Positions 1 to 8,024 of a DNA stretch of 64,000 bases are shown here, piece by piece. The stretch comes from Chromatiaceae bacterium. GTDB taxonomy: Bacteria > Pseudomonadota > Gammaproteobacteria > Chromatiales > Chromatiaceae. The stretch covers positions 248,001 to 312,000 of the forward strand of contig JACKMU010000001.1 of assembly GCA_024235215.1 (NCBI GenBank). The letters run 5' to 3'. The notes beneath the pieces are model-generated. The model was not told the origin of the DNA and searched no databases. It saw only the letters and a list, made by a program, of their open reading frames with translations. The stretch's first letter is position 1. Each line of letters begins with the position of its first letter. A program made the position numbers and the translations under genes.

Positions 1-272
1 GAATGGCACACATAGCAACCCTCGCGGATATAGACGTCCCGACCGGCCAGTTCGATTGCTTTATAGGGTCGCATACCATCCCCCGGCTTATGGTCGTGCA
101 GGGTCTGCCCTGCCTGACGCTGCCACACCAACTCGGGCGCATTGTTGTGCTCCATGGTGCTCTTCAAATAGAAGAGCGGCACAATCTCGACCAGGCCACC
201 GACGGAGAGTGCGATCGCCAGGACGATCAACAGTCCCCAGACATTTCTTTCCATGCTTTCTTGCATTGCCAT
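1..272 (-). CDS. ccoO: CcoO, cbb3-type cytochrome c oxidase subunit II (partial, 3' end outside window)
   Basis: Only about 90 N-terminal residues are inside the window; the gene runs off the left edge. The reverse strand reads MAMQESMERNVWGLLIV, one transmembrane helix, then a periplasmic part ending in the heme-c motif CYVCH at the window edge. CcoO is the membrane-anchored monoheme c-type subunit that passes electrons towards CcoN. The start at 272 has a good AGGAG site (about 281-286) and lies 15 bases after the ccoN stop, so the two are one operon. Not in the supplied translations but clear by hand. Confidence 0.93.
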   Translation of the reverse strand, partial: MAMQESMERNVWGLLIVLAIALSVGGLVEIVPLFYLKSTMEHNNAPELVWQRQAGQTLHDHKPGDGMRPYKAIELAGRDVYIREGCYVCH

Positions 273-287
273 CTTGAAATACTCCTC

Positions 288-1721
288 TTAAGCAGTGGCG
301 GGCGCAGTACGTGCTGCCTGCACGCTGCCGTCAGCTGAAGCCTTGGCAACGGTCATCAGGATATTGAACACCATCAACACCGCACCCAGCAGGAAGATCG
401 CACCGCCGACCGCGCGCATCGCATAGTAGGGATGCATAGCCTCGACCGACTCGGCAAAGGTGTAGGCGAGGGTGCCGTACTCGTCATAGGCACGCCACAT
501 CAGCCCCTGCATGATACCGGAGACCCACATTGCAACGATGTAGACTACTGTGCCGATGGTGGCAGTCCAGAAATGGGCGTTGACCAGCTTGGCAGACCAG
601 AGCTGAACATGGAACACCTTGGTAACCAGGTGGTAGATGGCGCCGATACCGACCATCGCAACCCAACCCAACGCACCGGAGTGAACATGGCCAACGGTCC
701 AGTCGGTATAGTGCGACAGTGCATTGACTGTCTTGATTGACATAACCGGACCTTCGAAGGTAGACATCGCATAGAAGGCCAGCGACATGATCAGGAAGCG
801 CAGCACGTAATCAGTGCGCAGCTTGTCCCAAGCACCGGATAGAGTCATCATACCGTTAACGGCGCCTCCCCAGGAGGGGATAATCATCGCCAGCGAGACG
901 GCGGCGCCCAGCGATCCTGTCCAGTCTGGTAACGCGGTGTACTGCAGATGATGTGCGCCCAGCCAGACGTAGCCGAACATCAGCGCCCAGAAGTGGATAA
1001 CCGACAACCGGTAGGAGTAGACCGGTCGGTTTGCCTGCTTTGGCACAAAGTAATACATGATGCCGAGAAAGCCAGCCGTGAGGTAGAAGCCGACTGCATT
1101 ATGGCCCCACCACCACTGGATCATCGCGTCCTGTACTCCGGAAAAGATGGAGTAGGATTTGAACATCCCGACCGGTACAGCCAGGCTATTGACCACATGC
1201 AGATAGGTGATCATCACCATCATGCCCAGAAAGAACCAATTCGACACGTAGATATGTGAGGTCTTGCGATTAGCGAGGGTCATGATGAAGTTGAACATGT
1301 AGGAGAGCCAAACCACCGCAATTGCGATGTCGATTGGCCACTCAAGCTCCGCATACTCTTTACCCTGGGTAAGGCCCAGTGGGTAAGAGATCACTGCAGA
1401 GACGATGATCAGATTCCAGCCCCAGAAGGTAAACCAGGCCAGTTTGTTACTCCACAGCCGGGTAGCGCATGTACGCTGCACACTGTAGAAAGCGGTCGCC
1501 ATCAAGGCACAACCGCCGTAGGCAAAAATGACAGCGTTTGTATGCAGCGGACGGAGACGCCCGAAAGAGATATACTCCAAATCAAAGTTCAGAAATGGCC
1601 AGGCCAGCTCCGATGCGATGTATACCCCGACCAGGGCGCCTACCATCAGATAGACGGCTGCCATGACCGTGAACCAGCGTACGACACCATAGTCGTACTT
1701 TTGCTCAGCTGTGGCGTCCAT
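288..1721 (-). CDS. ccoN: CcoN, cbb3-type cytochrome c oxidase catalytic subunit I
   Basis: Heme-copper oxidase catalytic subunit, 477 residues, about 12 membrane helices; it reduces oxygen to water with high affinity. Histidine-rich helices expected of CcoN are visible: PLHTNAVIFAYGG (low-spin heme ligand), WWWGHNAVGFYLT and WLGAHHLQYTALP (copper B histidines), and HYTDWTVGHVHSGALGW (heme ligands). I start it at the ATG at 1721 behind a G-rich site; an in-frame TTG at 1733 would add four residues. ccoO follows directly. FNR-like sites lie upstream between this gene and the FNR-type regulator, which fits the usual microaerobic control of cbb3 operons. Confidence 0.96.
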   Translation of the reverse strand: MDATAEQKYDYGVVRWFTVMAAVYLMVGALVGVYIASELAWPFLNFDLEYISFGRLRPLHTNAVIFAYGGCALMATAFYSVQRTCATRLWSNKLAWFTFWGWNLIIVSAVISYPLGLTQGKEYAELEWPIDIAIAVVWLSYMFNFIMTLANRKTSHIYVSNWFFLGMMVMITYLHVVNSLAVPVGMFKSYSIFSGVQDAMIQWWWGHNAVGFYLTAGFLGIMYYFVPKQANRPVYSYRLSVIHFWALMFGYVWLGAHHLQYTALPDWTGSLGAAVSLAMIIPSWGGAVNGMMTLSGAWDKLRTDYVLRFLIMSLAFYAMSTFEGPVMSIKTVNALSHYTDWTVGHVHSGALGWVAMVGIGAIYHLVTKVFHVQLWSAKLVNAHFWTATIGTVVYIVAMWVSGIMQGLMWRAYDEYGTLAYTFAESVEAMHPYYAMRAVGGAIFLLGAVLMVFNILMTVAKASADGSVQAARTAPATA

Positions 1722-1835
1722 GAACCCCCCCAAGAGAAATGTTCAACAAAAAAATTACTTTAGGAAATGTAAGGTAATACACACATTAAAGCAATCCGGA
1801 TGGAGCTTTAAGTGCGGGGTATGACACCCCAATAA

Positions 1836-1849
1836 GTGATAAATGTCAA
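1836..1849. promoter_or_regulatory. Imperfect FNR/CRP-like site upstream of ccoN
   Basis: GTGATAAATGTCAA is a partial match to the FNR palindrome TTGAT-N4-ATCAA (on the opposite strand TTGACATTTATCAC, 8 of 10 conserved positions). It lies 115 bases upstream of the ccoN start in an A+T-rich intergenic region. Weaker than the site at 1941-1954; function is inferred. Confidence 0.4.
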
Positions 1850-1940
1850 GGTAATGAGGCCGAAAAACAGGCTTTTTGTTGCACCGCAACAGATTATAAG
1901 AAATTGATTTATAAAGACTTATATTTTTAAAGTAGAAATA

Positions 1941-1954
1941 TTGATGTAGATCAT
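1941..1954. promoter_or_regulatory. FNR/ANR box between ccoN and fnr-type gene
   Basis: TTGATGTAGATCAT matches the FNR consensus TTGAT-N4-ATCAA at 9 of 10 positions. It sits in the 289-base A+T-rich spacer between ccoN (reads away to the left) and the 3' end of the FNR-type gene, about 220 bases upstream of the ccoN start. FNR/ANR control of ccoNOQP operons is well established in other proteobacteria; here it is inferred from the site only. Confidence 0.6.
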
Positions 1955-2010
1955 AAAAACCTAATAATCTTATTTTAACGAATACCGCTCCACCCCTCAT
2001 GAAGCCACTA

Positions 2011-2775
2011 TCAATCCTTGCCGGAGACCATCTCCTGCAAGGCGATACGGTCGAGAACCAGAATGCGCTTGCGTCGCAAGCGGATCGCACCCGACCGATT
2101 GAGGCGGGTCAGTACCCGGCTCACGGTTTCACTCGCCAATCCCAGATAGCTGCCGATATCTGTGCGCGACATGGTGAGCGTAAACTCACGACCGGAAAAT
2201 CCGCGTTGCGTCAGACGTTTGGAGAGACTGAGGAGAAATCCGCATAGTCGTTGCTCTGCGGACTGGTGAACCAATGATGCGATCAACTGGTGATTAAAGG
2301 TAACCTCCCTCCCCAATAGCTTGATAATCGATGCGTACAACACTGCAGCCGGTTTGCCCGACTCCGGCAGACGAGCGATGCTGAGCTCACAGACACTGCT
2401 CTGTTGCAGCGCACGCGCACTGCATGAGTAGCTGTTCAACGAGAGCGCTTCGACCCCGATCAGCTCACCAGGAAAATGAAATCCAATCACCTGATTCACC
2501 CTGCCAGGATGCAGCATCAGCGTCTTGAAGGATCCTGATTTCACCGCGTATATGGAGTGAAAACGGTCCCCTTGGCAAAATAGCGTCTCTCCCCTTCTGA
2601 CAGGAAGCCGCCGCAACAGAATCCCCTCTGGAATACCGCTGGACTCCTCCGCATAGTCGAGCACCGCGCATACCGGGTCGAGCCCACACTCTTTACATTC
2701 CAGCTCAGATGTACTGTCCGAATGTTCCGGTACACCTCTCCGGTCAGAATGGATATTCGAAAAAAACTTATCCAT
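2011..2775 (-). CDS. fnr: FNR/ANR-type oxygen-sensing transcription regulator (paralogue 1)
   Basis: Crp/Fnr family regulator, 254 residues. It has an N-terminal cysteine cluster C27-x2-C30-x5-C36, a cyclic-nucleotide-binding-type beta roll, a fourth cysteine at 129 (93 residues after C36, the same spacing as C29 to C122 in E. coli FNR), and a C-terminal helix-turn-helix with ASETVSR, the FNR recognition-helix signature. These four cysteines hold the oxygen-labile [4Fe-4S] cluster in FNR. It lies just upstream of the ccoNO operon in the same orientation, with FNR-like sites between, so local control of the oxidase is likely. A second, closer FNR homologue is encoded at 17805-18575. ATG at 2775; no strong Shine-Dalgarno site seen. 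Confidence 0.93.
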   Translation of the reverse strand: MDKFFSNIHSDRRGVPEHSDSTSELECKECGLDPVCAVLDYAEESSGIPEGILLRRLPVRRGETLFCQGDRFHSIYAVKSGSFKTLMLHPGRVNQVIGFHFPGELIGVEALSLNSYSCSARALQQSSVCELSIARLPESGKPAAVLYASIIKLLGREVTFNHQLIASLVHQSAEQRLCGFLLSLSKRLTQRGFSGREFTLTMSRTDIGSYLGLASETVSRVLTRLNRSGAIRLRRKRILVLDRIALQEMVSGKD

Positions 2776-2874
2776 CAGTCAGGAACTGTCGATTACGATC
2801 TGGTGGCGCACAATGTGGTGCTCTCGATGAATGCAGACCAAAACCAGAACGTGGCCAGCTCGCTGCCGAACCGG

Positions 2875-3846
2875 CTACTTGAAGATCGCATCAACAGAAA
2901 AACCCTCTTTTTCCAGGATGGCACGCAACCGCTTAAGTGCATCCATCTGAATTTGTCGCACCCGCTCCCGGGTCACTCCCAATTCATTAGCCACTTGTTC
3001 CAGGGTTGAATTTTCGTAGCCATGCAAGCCAAAACGACGTTCCACCACTTCGCGCTGCTTCTGATTCAGTTTGCCGAGCCAAGTATCCAAGTTGGCATTC
3101 AGACCCTCATTCTGTAGGCTCACGGATGGATCAAGCGTTTGACGGTCAGGTATCGTCTCCAGCAGGGGTTTGTCCGCATCCTTACCGAATGGTGTATCCA
3201 CCGAGGCGATGCGTTCATTCAGGCCAAGCATCCGTTTGACTTCGTCTATTGGCTTATCCAGTAGTTCCGCTATCTCCTCCGTAGTAGGTTCATGATCCTG
3301 AGTCTGGGCGAGATGTCGTGCCGCCCGCAAATAGACATTGATCTCCTTGACCACATGAATCGGCAATCGGATGGTGCGTGTCTGATTCATGATGGCTCGC
3401 TCGATCGTCTGTCGAATCCACCAGGTTGCGTAGGTGGAGAATCTGAATCCCCGCTCCGGATCGAACTTTTCCACCGCCCGAATCAGTCCGAGATTACCCT
3501 CCTCAATCAGGTCAAGTAGCGCCAGGCCCCTGTTCATGTAGCGGCGCGCTATCTTTACCACCAGCCGCAGATTGCTTTCGATCATGCGTTGGCGTGATGC
3601 CATATCCCCTTTCTGTGCCAGCCGCGCAAACTTCACCTCCTCTTCGGCCGTCAGAAGATTCGAACTACCGATTTCGCTGAGGTAGAGCCGGGTCGCGTCC
3701 ACCTGCGCCCGGGAGAGATCCCCAACGTCGAACGCGAGATTCTCCTCTGAACTCTCGCTCTCTTCCTCCTCCTGAAGTGCATCGGCATCGGGCTCGATAC
3801 CCAGATCTACATCCTCATCATGTTCCGCCGTGGTTCGGTTTGTCAT
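2875..3846 (-). CDS. rpoS: RpoS, stationary-phase / general stress sigma factor
   Basis: Sigma-70 family, 323 residues, the usual RpoS size. After an acidic N-terminal stretch come region 1.2 (DATRLYLSEIGSSNLLTAEEE), region 2 with DLIEEGNLGLIRAVEKFD and STYATWWIRQTIERAI, region 3, and region 4 with LEQVANELGVTRERVRQIQ, the -35 binding helix. It directs RNA polymerase to stress and stationary-phase promoters. It lies ten bases after nlpD; in E. coli the main rpoS promoter is inside nlpD, and the same arrangement holds here. Confidence 0.97.
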   Translation of the reverse strand: MTNRTTAEHDEDVDLGIEPDADALQEEEESESSEENLAFDVGDLSRAQVDATRLYLSEIGSSNLLTAEEEVKFARLAQKGDMASRQRMIESNLRLVVKIARRYMNRGLALLDLIEEGNLGLIRAVEKFDPERGFRFSTYATWWIRQTIERAIMNQTRTIRLPIHVVKEINVYLRAARHLAQTQDHEPTTEEIAELLDKPIDEVKRMLGLNERIASVDTPFGKDADKPLLETIPDRQTLDPSVSLQNEGLNANLDTWLGKLNQKQREVVERRFGLHGYENSTLEQVANELGVTRERVRQIQMDALKRLRAILEKEGFSVDAIFK

Positions 3847-3856
3847 GAATCGGTTC

Positions 3857-4696
3857 CTAGCGTCGTCGCGGAAGCAGTTTCAGCGGATTCACGGGCGTTC
3901 CGTTTCTCCTGATTTCAAAATGCAGTGCAGGCTTGCCTCCGCCCCTATTTCCCATCTCTGCAACCGGCTCTCCTCTCTTCACCACAGCCCCCTCCTCCAC
4001 CAACAGCTTTCGATTATGGCCGTAGGCACTTAGGTAATTTTTATTGTGTTTGATTATAATAAGCTGACCATACCCTATCAGACCACTCCCTGCATAGACC
4101 ACCTTCCCACTTTCAGCAGCGACCACTTCCTGACCATTTCTGCCACTGATTTGTATACCTTTGCGGCTTGGATCGATATTGGAAAAACGCTGTTCCAGCT
4201 TGCCATTGGTTGGCCACTGCCACTCGAGATCTCTGCGGCCGGCGAACCCCTTGTCCACTGCCGGTCGTGCGGGGGAGCGCTTCTCCTTGGCCACAGTCGG
4301 CACGTCGCGTCGGGGAGATGGCTCAGACTTCGAAGCGGGTGTCGTCACTGCGGACTGGTTGGTTCGCGCCGGTGGTTCGGGGCGACGCACAATTTGCTTG
4401 GGCGGAGGAGAAAGCCGTAAAGACTGTTCTGGATAGATGGTATAGGGAGGGAGTATACCGTTCCATCGGGCGATGTCCGGAAAATCGAGCCCATAACTCC
4501 AGGCAATGGTATAAAGCGTCTCGCCACTTCTCACGCGGTGATGAGATTGCAGTGCCCTCTTTTGAACAGTTTGTGTCGGCCGCTCCAGGGATACCACTTT
4601 CGCGCGGGTCGGGACACTGCAACCGCCAACCAGCAGCACCACCGCAATCACCAGGGCTAGCGCAGCAGCTGCCCCCCCTCCTGCCGTCCTTATCAC
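3857..4696 (-). CDS. nlpD: NlpD-like outer-membrane lipoprotein, LysM and LytM (M23) domains
   Basis: About 279 residues: a lipoprotein signal ending VLLVGGC, a LysM peptidoglycan-binding repeat near residues 50-95 (HRVRSGETLYTIAWSYG), a Pro/Ser-rich linker, and a C-terminal LytM domain (GIQISGRNGQEVVAAESGKV ... HFEIRRNGTPVNPLKLLP). As in other NlpD proteins the domain seems to lack the full zinc-ligand set, so it should activate amidases (AmiC) during daughter-cell separation rather than cut peptidoglycan itself. Start is uncertain: GTG at 4696 has AGGG five bases upstream, and TTG at 4699 is adjacent. Directly upstream of rpoS, the classical order. Confidence 0.93.
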   Translation of the reverse strand: MIRTAGGGAAAALALVIAVVLLVGGCSVPTRAKVVSLERPTQTVQKRALQSHHRVRSGETLYTIAWSYGLDFPDIARWNGILPPYTIYPEQSLRLSPPPKQIVRRPEPPARTNQSAVTTPASKSEPSPRRDVPTVAKEKRSPARPAVDKGFAGRRDLEWQWPTNGKLEQRFSNIDPSRKGIQISGRNGQEVVAAESGKVVYAGSGLIGYGQLIIIKHNKNYLSAYGHNRKLLVEEGAVVKRGEPVAEMGNRGGGKPALHFEIRRNGTPVNPLKLLPRRR

Positions 4697-4868
4697 CAAC
4701 GCCCTAGCCCGAAGATTTCATAAATTTGCGCCGATATCGTGCAGTATATTGGTTTCACAAGGAAATTTCCGAAGGAGTGGCGTATCAGTGACTACGGCCG
4801 ACTGAGGAAATATTTCTTGTGGAATCAAGAAACAAGCGAGATCAAGCATAATTTATGAAAGATTCGGG

Positions 4869-5447
4869 CTAGAACTTGGCTATAACAATCACCCCGATCA
4901 CCAGCAACACAGTAATCCAGCCGATTCGTTCCACATACTGTTTGAGACCCTGCTCCACTCTCTCTCCTCCCCAAGCCATCAGTGCGGCGACCAGAAAAAA
5001 GCGCGCTCCGCGCCCGATCAGTGATGCCATAACAAAAGGCATCAATGCCATAGATATCACACCCGCAGTAATGGTAAAAATCTTATATGGGATGGGTGAA
5101 AATCCAGCCAGGAATATGGCCCAGAAACCCCATTCCGCAAACCACTCCCTGGCTTGCAGATACCTGTCATAGTAGCCGGCATTCTGCAGTAACGGCTCCA
5201 CCAGCTCAAACGCAAACACCCCGATCAGATAACCGAAAAGCCCACCGATAACCGATGCAATGGTTGTAAGCAGAGCAAAACTCCAGGCACGTGATGGTGC
5301 AGCCAACGCCATCGGAGCCAGCATCACATCGGGTGGTATCGGGAAAAAGGAGGATTCGGCAAAACTGAGGCCAGCCAGATAGCGCGGTGCATGCCGATGT
5401 CTGGACCAGCGCATTACACGATCGTACAACGGGGCGAACAAACGCAT
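4869..5447 (-). CDS. yqaA: YqaA-like DedA/VTT-family inner membrane protein
   Basis: 192 residues with about five hydrophobic segments. The stretches FAESSFFPIPPDVMLAPMAL and LAGFSPIPYKIFTITAGVIS are the paired PIPP/SPIPYK motifs of the DedA (SNARE-associated, VTT) family, YqaA branch. These proteins are linked to lipid scrambling or undecaprenyl-phosphate recycling and membrane homeostasis; the substrate of this one is not shown. It lies between pcm and nlpD in the same orientation, an insertion relative to the E. coli surE-pcm-nlpD-rpoS order. ATG at 5447. Confidence 0.9.
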   Translation of the reverse strand: MRLFAPLYDRVMRWSRHRHAPRYLAGLSFAESSFFPIPPDVMLAPMALAAPSRAWSFALLTTIASVIGGLFGYLIGVFAFELVEPLLQNAGYYDRYLQAREWFAEWGFWAIFLAGFSPIPYKIFTITAGVISMALMPFVMASLIGRGARFFLVAALMAWGGERVEQGLKQYVERIGWITVLLVIGVIVIAKF

Positions 5448-5523
5448 CTACTCTTCCCAACCCCCTTTCAGTAAGTAAACCGCACCCGCGGTAATAGCCG
5501 CTTCAATTCCGGTCGTAACCGTA

Positions 5524-6192
5524 TCAAAGGACTCCTCCTAGTAGTGGAACAAAGACCACGCGCTCCAGCAACTCTCTCTCATACCCGTCGGTAGTACGAG
5601 TTACACGAACCAGTATCTGAGCCTGCTCCTGCCCGATCGGCAGCACCATGCGCCCGCCTGGCTTCAACTGATCCACCAGCGCGCGTGGAATTCCCTCCGG
5701 AGCAGCAGTAACCAGAATACCGTCGTAGGGACCGTACTCAGGCAGCCCCATACTGCCATCCGCGTGGTGCAGACGGATATTGCGCAGTCCCAACTCCTGA
5801 AATCTTAGGCGGGCCAACCGCTGCAGTGACTCGATTCGCTCGACACTGTAGACCCTCCTTACCAACCGGGACAGCAGTGCGGTCTGATACCCGGAACCTG
5901 TACCGATTTCCAGTACCGTATCCAGTGGTCCCGATTCGAGTAGGAGTTCAGTCATACGTGCCACGATATAGGGTTGGGATATGGTCTGACCACGCCCTAT
6001 GGGGAGTGCGGTATCCTCGTAGGCCCGGCTGGCCAGCGCCTCATCCACAAATATATGCCGGGGAATCGTGCGCATCGCATTGAGCACGTTGCTGTCACGG
6101 ATACCCTTCTCGCGCAGCCTTTTGATCAGACGCTTCCGGGTGCGATCCGATGTCATACCGATACCGCGATGCTGGAGATCGATCATTGCCAT
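5524..6192 (-). CDS. pcm: Protein-L-isoaspartate O-methyltransferase
   Basis: PCMT family, about 222 residues. It transfers a methyl group from S-adenosylmethionine to L-isoaspartyl residues of aged proteins, starting their repair. Visible: ALPIGRGQTISQPYIVARM (substrate region) and VLEIGTGSGYQTALL (SAM-binding motif I). Start is ATG at 6192 (or ATG 6186, which overlaps the surE stop as ATGA); the longer open frame upstream is only read-through inside surE. Coupled with surE, the usual survival-gene pair. Confidence 0.96.
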   Translation of the reverse strand: MAMIDLQHRGIGMTSDRTRKRLIKRLREKGIRDSNVLNAMRTIPRHIFVDEALASRAYEDTALPIGRGQTISQPYIVARMTELLLESGPLDTVLEIGTGSGYQTALLSRLVRRVYSVERIESLQRLARLRFQELGLRNIRLHHADGSMGLPEYGPYDGILVTAAPEGIPRALVDQLKPGGRMVLPIGQEQAQILVRVTRTTDGYERELLERVVFVPLLGGVL

Positions 6193-6935
6193 ATTTCGTC
6201 CACCCATCTTCCGAGATGGTCCAGTGCGGTATGCCGGGTCAGATCCACCTGCAACGGTGTCAACGACACGAAACCTTCCCGTACCGCATTGAAGTCGGTA
6301 CCCGGGCCGGCATCCTGCTCCGATCCTGCCGGGCCAACCCAATAGATGGTGCGTCCCCGCGGGTCGGTTGACCTGACTACAGGTTCTGCTTTATGCCTGT
6401 GCCCCAGTCTGGTCACCTGAAATCCGTTCAACTCCGAGTAGGGTAGATCCGGAATGTTTACATTGATAATGGTATCCAGAGCGAGCGGAAAATGCTGCAG
6501 CCGCTGAACCAGCATAGCCGCAACCCGGGCACCGGTTGTGTAGTATCTGGGCTCATGACTGGTCATCGACAACGCGATCGCGGGTAGCCCCAGAAAACGA
6601 CCTTCTGTCGCTGCCGCAACGGTTCCCGAGTAGAGCACGTCATCTCCTAGATTGGCTCCGGCGTTGATTCCGGCGATAACCATGTCCGGTTCCTGCTCCA
6701 GCAACCCGGTAATTGCCAGATGCACGCAGTCGGTAGGTGTACCGTCAACCCGAATGAATCCGTTTTCCGCTTGCTCAGCCCGTATTGGACGTTCCAATGT
6801 CAACGAGTTGCTTGCTCCACTGCGGTTGCGTTCAGGTGCGACAACAGTCAGCTCGGCCAGTGGCAATAGTGCGTCATATAGCGCTTTCAGCCCGGGCGCC
6901 CGGTAACCATCATCATTACTCAATAAAATTCTCAT
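6183..6935 (-). CDS. surE: 5'-/3'-nucleotidase SurE
   Basis: 250 residues, standard SurE length. It opens MRILLSNDDGYRAPGLKAL with the metal-binding DD pair, then APERNRSGASNSLTL and INAGANLGDDVLYSGTVAAA, all family signatures. The enzyme removes phosphate from nucleoside monophosphates and short polyphosphates with a divalent metal. Stop codon overlaps the pcm start. In many relatives truD precedes surE; here a convergent Smr gene and a small inserted element separate them. Confidence 0.97.
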   Translation of the reverse strand: MRILLSNDDGYRAPGLKALYDALLPLAELTVVAPERNRSGASNSLTLERPIRAEQAENGFIRVDGTPTDCVHLAITGLLEQEPDMVIAGINAGANLGDDVLYSGTVAAATEGRFLGLPAIALSMTSHEPRYYTTGARVAAMLVQRLQHFPLALDTIINVNIPDLPYSELNGFQVTRLGHRHKAEPVVRSTDPRGRTIYWVGPAGSEQDAGPGTDFNAVREGFVSLTPLQVDLTRHTALDHLGRWVDEIWQ

Positions 6936-7299
6936 CTGTGAACCTATCCGGGAACGGAGGCCGCCATGGATAATGCCCGGTTTGAGTTCACGAAATCGCT
7001 CAATTCACACAAACTGTTGCCCCACACACGCCGGCAGAGCGCTGAACAGGCGGCTAATCGGAAAGACTCCCGGCAACATCAGGTCGGACACCGGAGACAC
7101 TCTGCGCGACAATCTGATTACCAACCTGGAACTATACTGTAAAAGCAGTCCGGACTCATCCAGACAATCCCACGCAGCCTGGAACAGAACCTTTACATTG
7201 GCGCAGCATTCGGCATGATAAAATTGTGCGAAATCGATTGAACGGCGTCCGGACAGTTCAGCTGCGGACTGGTCCGTAGAGATACAGGGTACGCAATGC
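6936..7299. other. Intergenic region between divergent surE and smr
   Basis: 364 bases with no supported gene. It must carry the promoters of surE (minus) and the Smr gene (plus). A T/A-rich run near 7192-7225 (TTTACA then ATGATAAAAT) could be a weak sigma-70 promoter for the plus-strand gene, but the spacing is not ideal. No tRNA, repeat or strong hairpin seen. Confidence 0.5.
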
Positions 7300-7833
7300 A
7301 TGAGCAAGAAGAGCTGGGAAGAGGAGGCTGAACTGGAACTGTTCCGCAGCGAAGTGGAAGACATTCCCCGCCATCAGAATGACCGGGTAGAGCCCTACCG
7401 AAAGCGCTTGAAACCTTTTCCGCTGCCCGCCTCGACTACGGTCACTGACCGGGACGAGACGCAGGAACTGGTCGATCTCAACATTGAAACGGGTGAGATT
7501 CTGGAGTTTGTCCGCCCCGGTATCCAGAAACGTCTGTTTCTGGAACTCAGGCGCGGCCACCTGCCTCCCCAGGAGTGTCTCGACCTGCACGGTCTCCGAG
7601 TGGCAGAGGCGCGCATCGAGCTCGTCCGCTTTCTTGCGTTTGCACGACACCACCGACTGCGCGTAGTACAGATCATCCACGGCAAGGGATGCGGTTCCGA
7701 TGGCAGGCAACCGGTATTGAAGCAGAAGATGAACCAGTGGCTGCGTCAGCGGGAGGAGATTTTGGCATTCTGTTCAGCAACCCGTGCAGACGGCGGCACC
7801 GGCGCACTCTACGCCCTGCTTAAACGCAGCTAA
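7300..7833 (+). CDS. Smr-domain protein (SmrA/SmrB type)
   Basis: 177 residues. The C-terminal half is an Smr (small MutS-related) domain with the hallmarks LDLHGLRVAEARIELVRFL (LDxHG motif) and VQIIHGKGCGSDG (HGxG motif). Smr domains are metal-linked endonucleases; E. coli SmrB cleaves mRNA at collided ribosomes, SmrA is less well known. The N-terminal part is charged and probably extended. It points towards truD and away from surE. Sequence alone does not settle SmrA or SmrB. Confidence 0.9.
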   Translation: MSKKSWEEEAELELFRSEVEDIPRHQNDRVEPYRKRLKPFPLPASTTVTDRDETQELVDLNIETGEILEFVRPGIQKRLFLELRRGHLPPQECLDLHGLRVAEARIELVRFLAFARHHRLRVVQIIHGKGCGSDGRQPVLKQKMNQWLRQREEILAFCSATRADGGTGALYALLKRS

Positions 7834-7863
7834 TACAAGTGTGGACCGCTCCAGAGAGAGTTA

Positions 7864-8024
7864 AGAGCTTGTCGGACTATGGGGAATCGTAACGATGGAG
7901 TCGGAAAGCGCGGACAAATTGTTCCCAATTTGAGGCGCATAGTGGGTCTAGGTAACGAAAATCGGGGGAAGTTGGACCGCTCCTCCACTTCCGCACTAGA
8001 AACATCCGTAGTCCGACAGGCTCC
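7864..8024. mobile_element. MITE-like element, 161 bp, with 19-bp inverted ends and TA duplication
   Basis: Left end AGAGCTTGTCGGACTATGG (7864-7882) and right end CCGTAGTCCGACAGGCTCC (8006-8024) are inverted repeats differing at three of 19 positions. A TA dinucleotide flanks each side (7862-7863 and 8025-8026), the target duplication made by IS630/Tc1-mariner transposases. The interior has no coding capacity but holds a small stem (CAAATT ... AATTTG near 7915-7933). An 11-base repeat TGGACCGCTCC occurs just outside the left end (7842-7852) and inside (7973-7983). The right end forms part of the truD stop codon. Confidence 0.72.
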
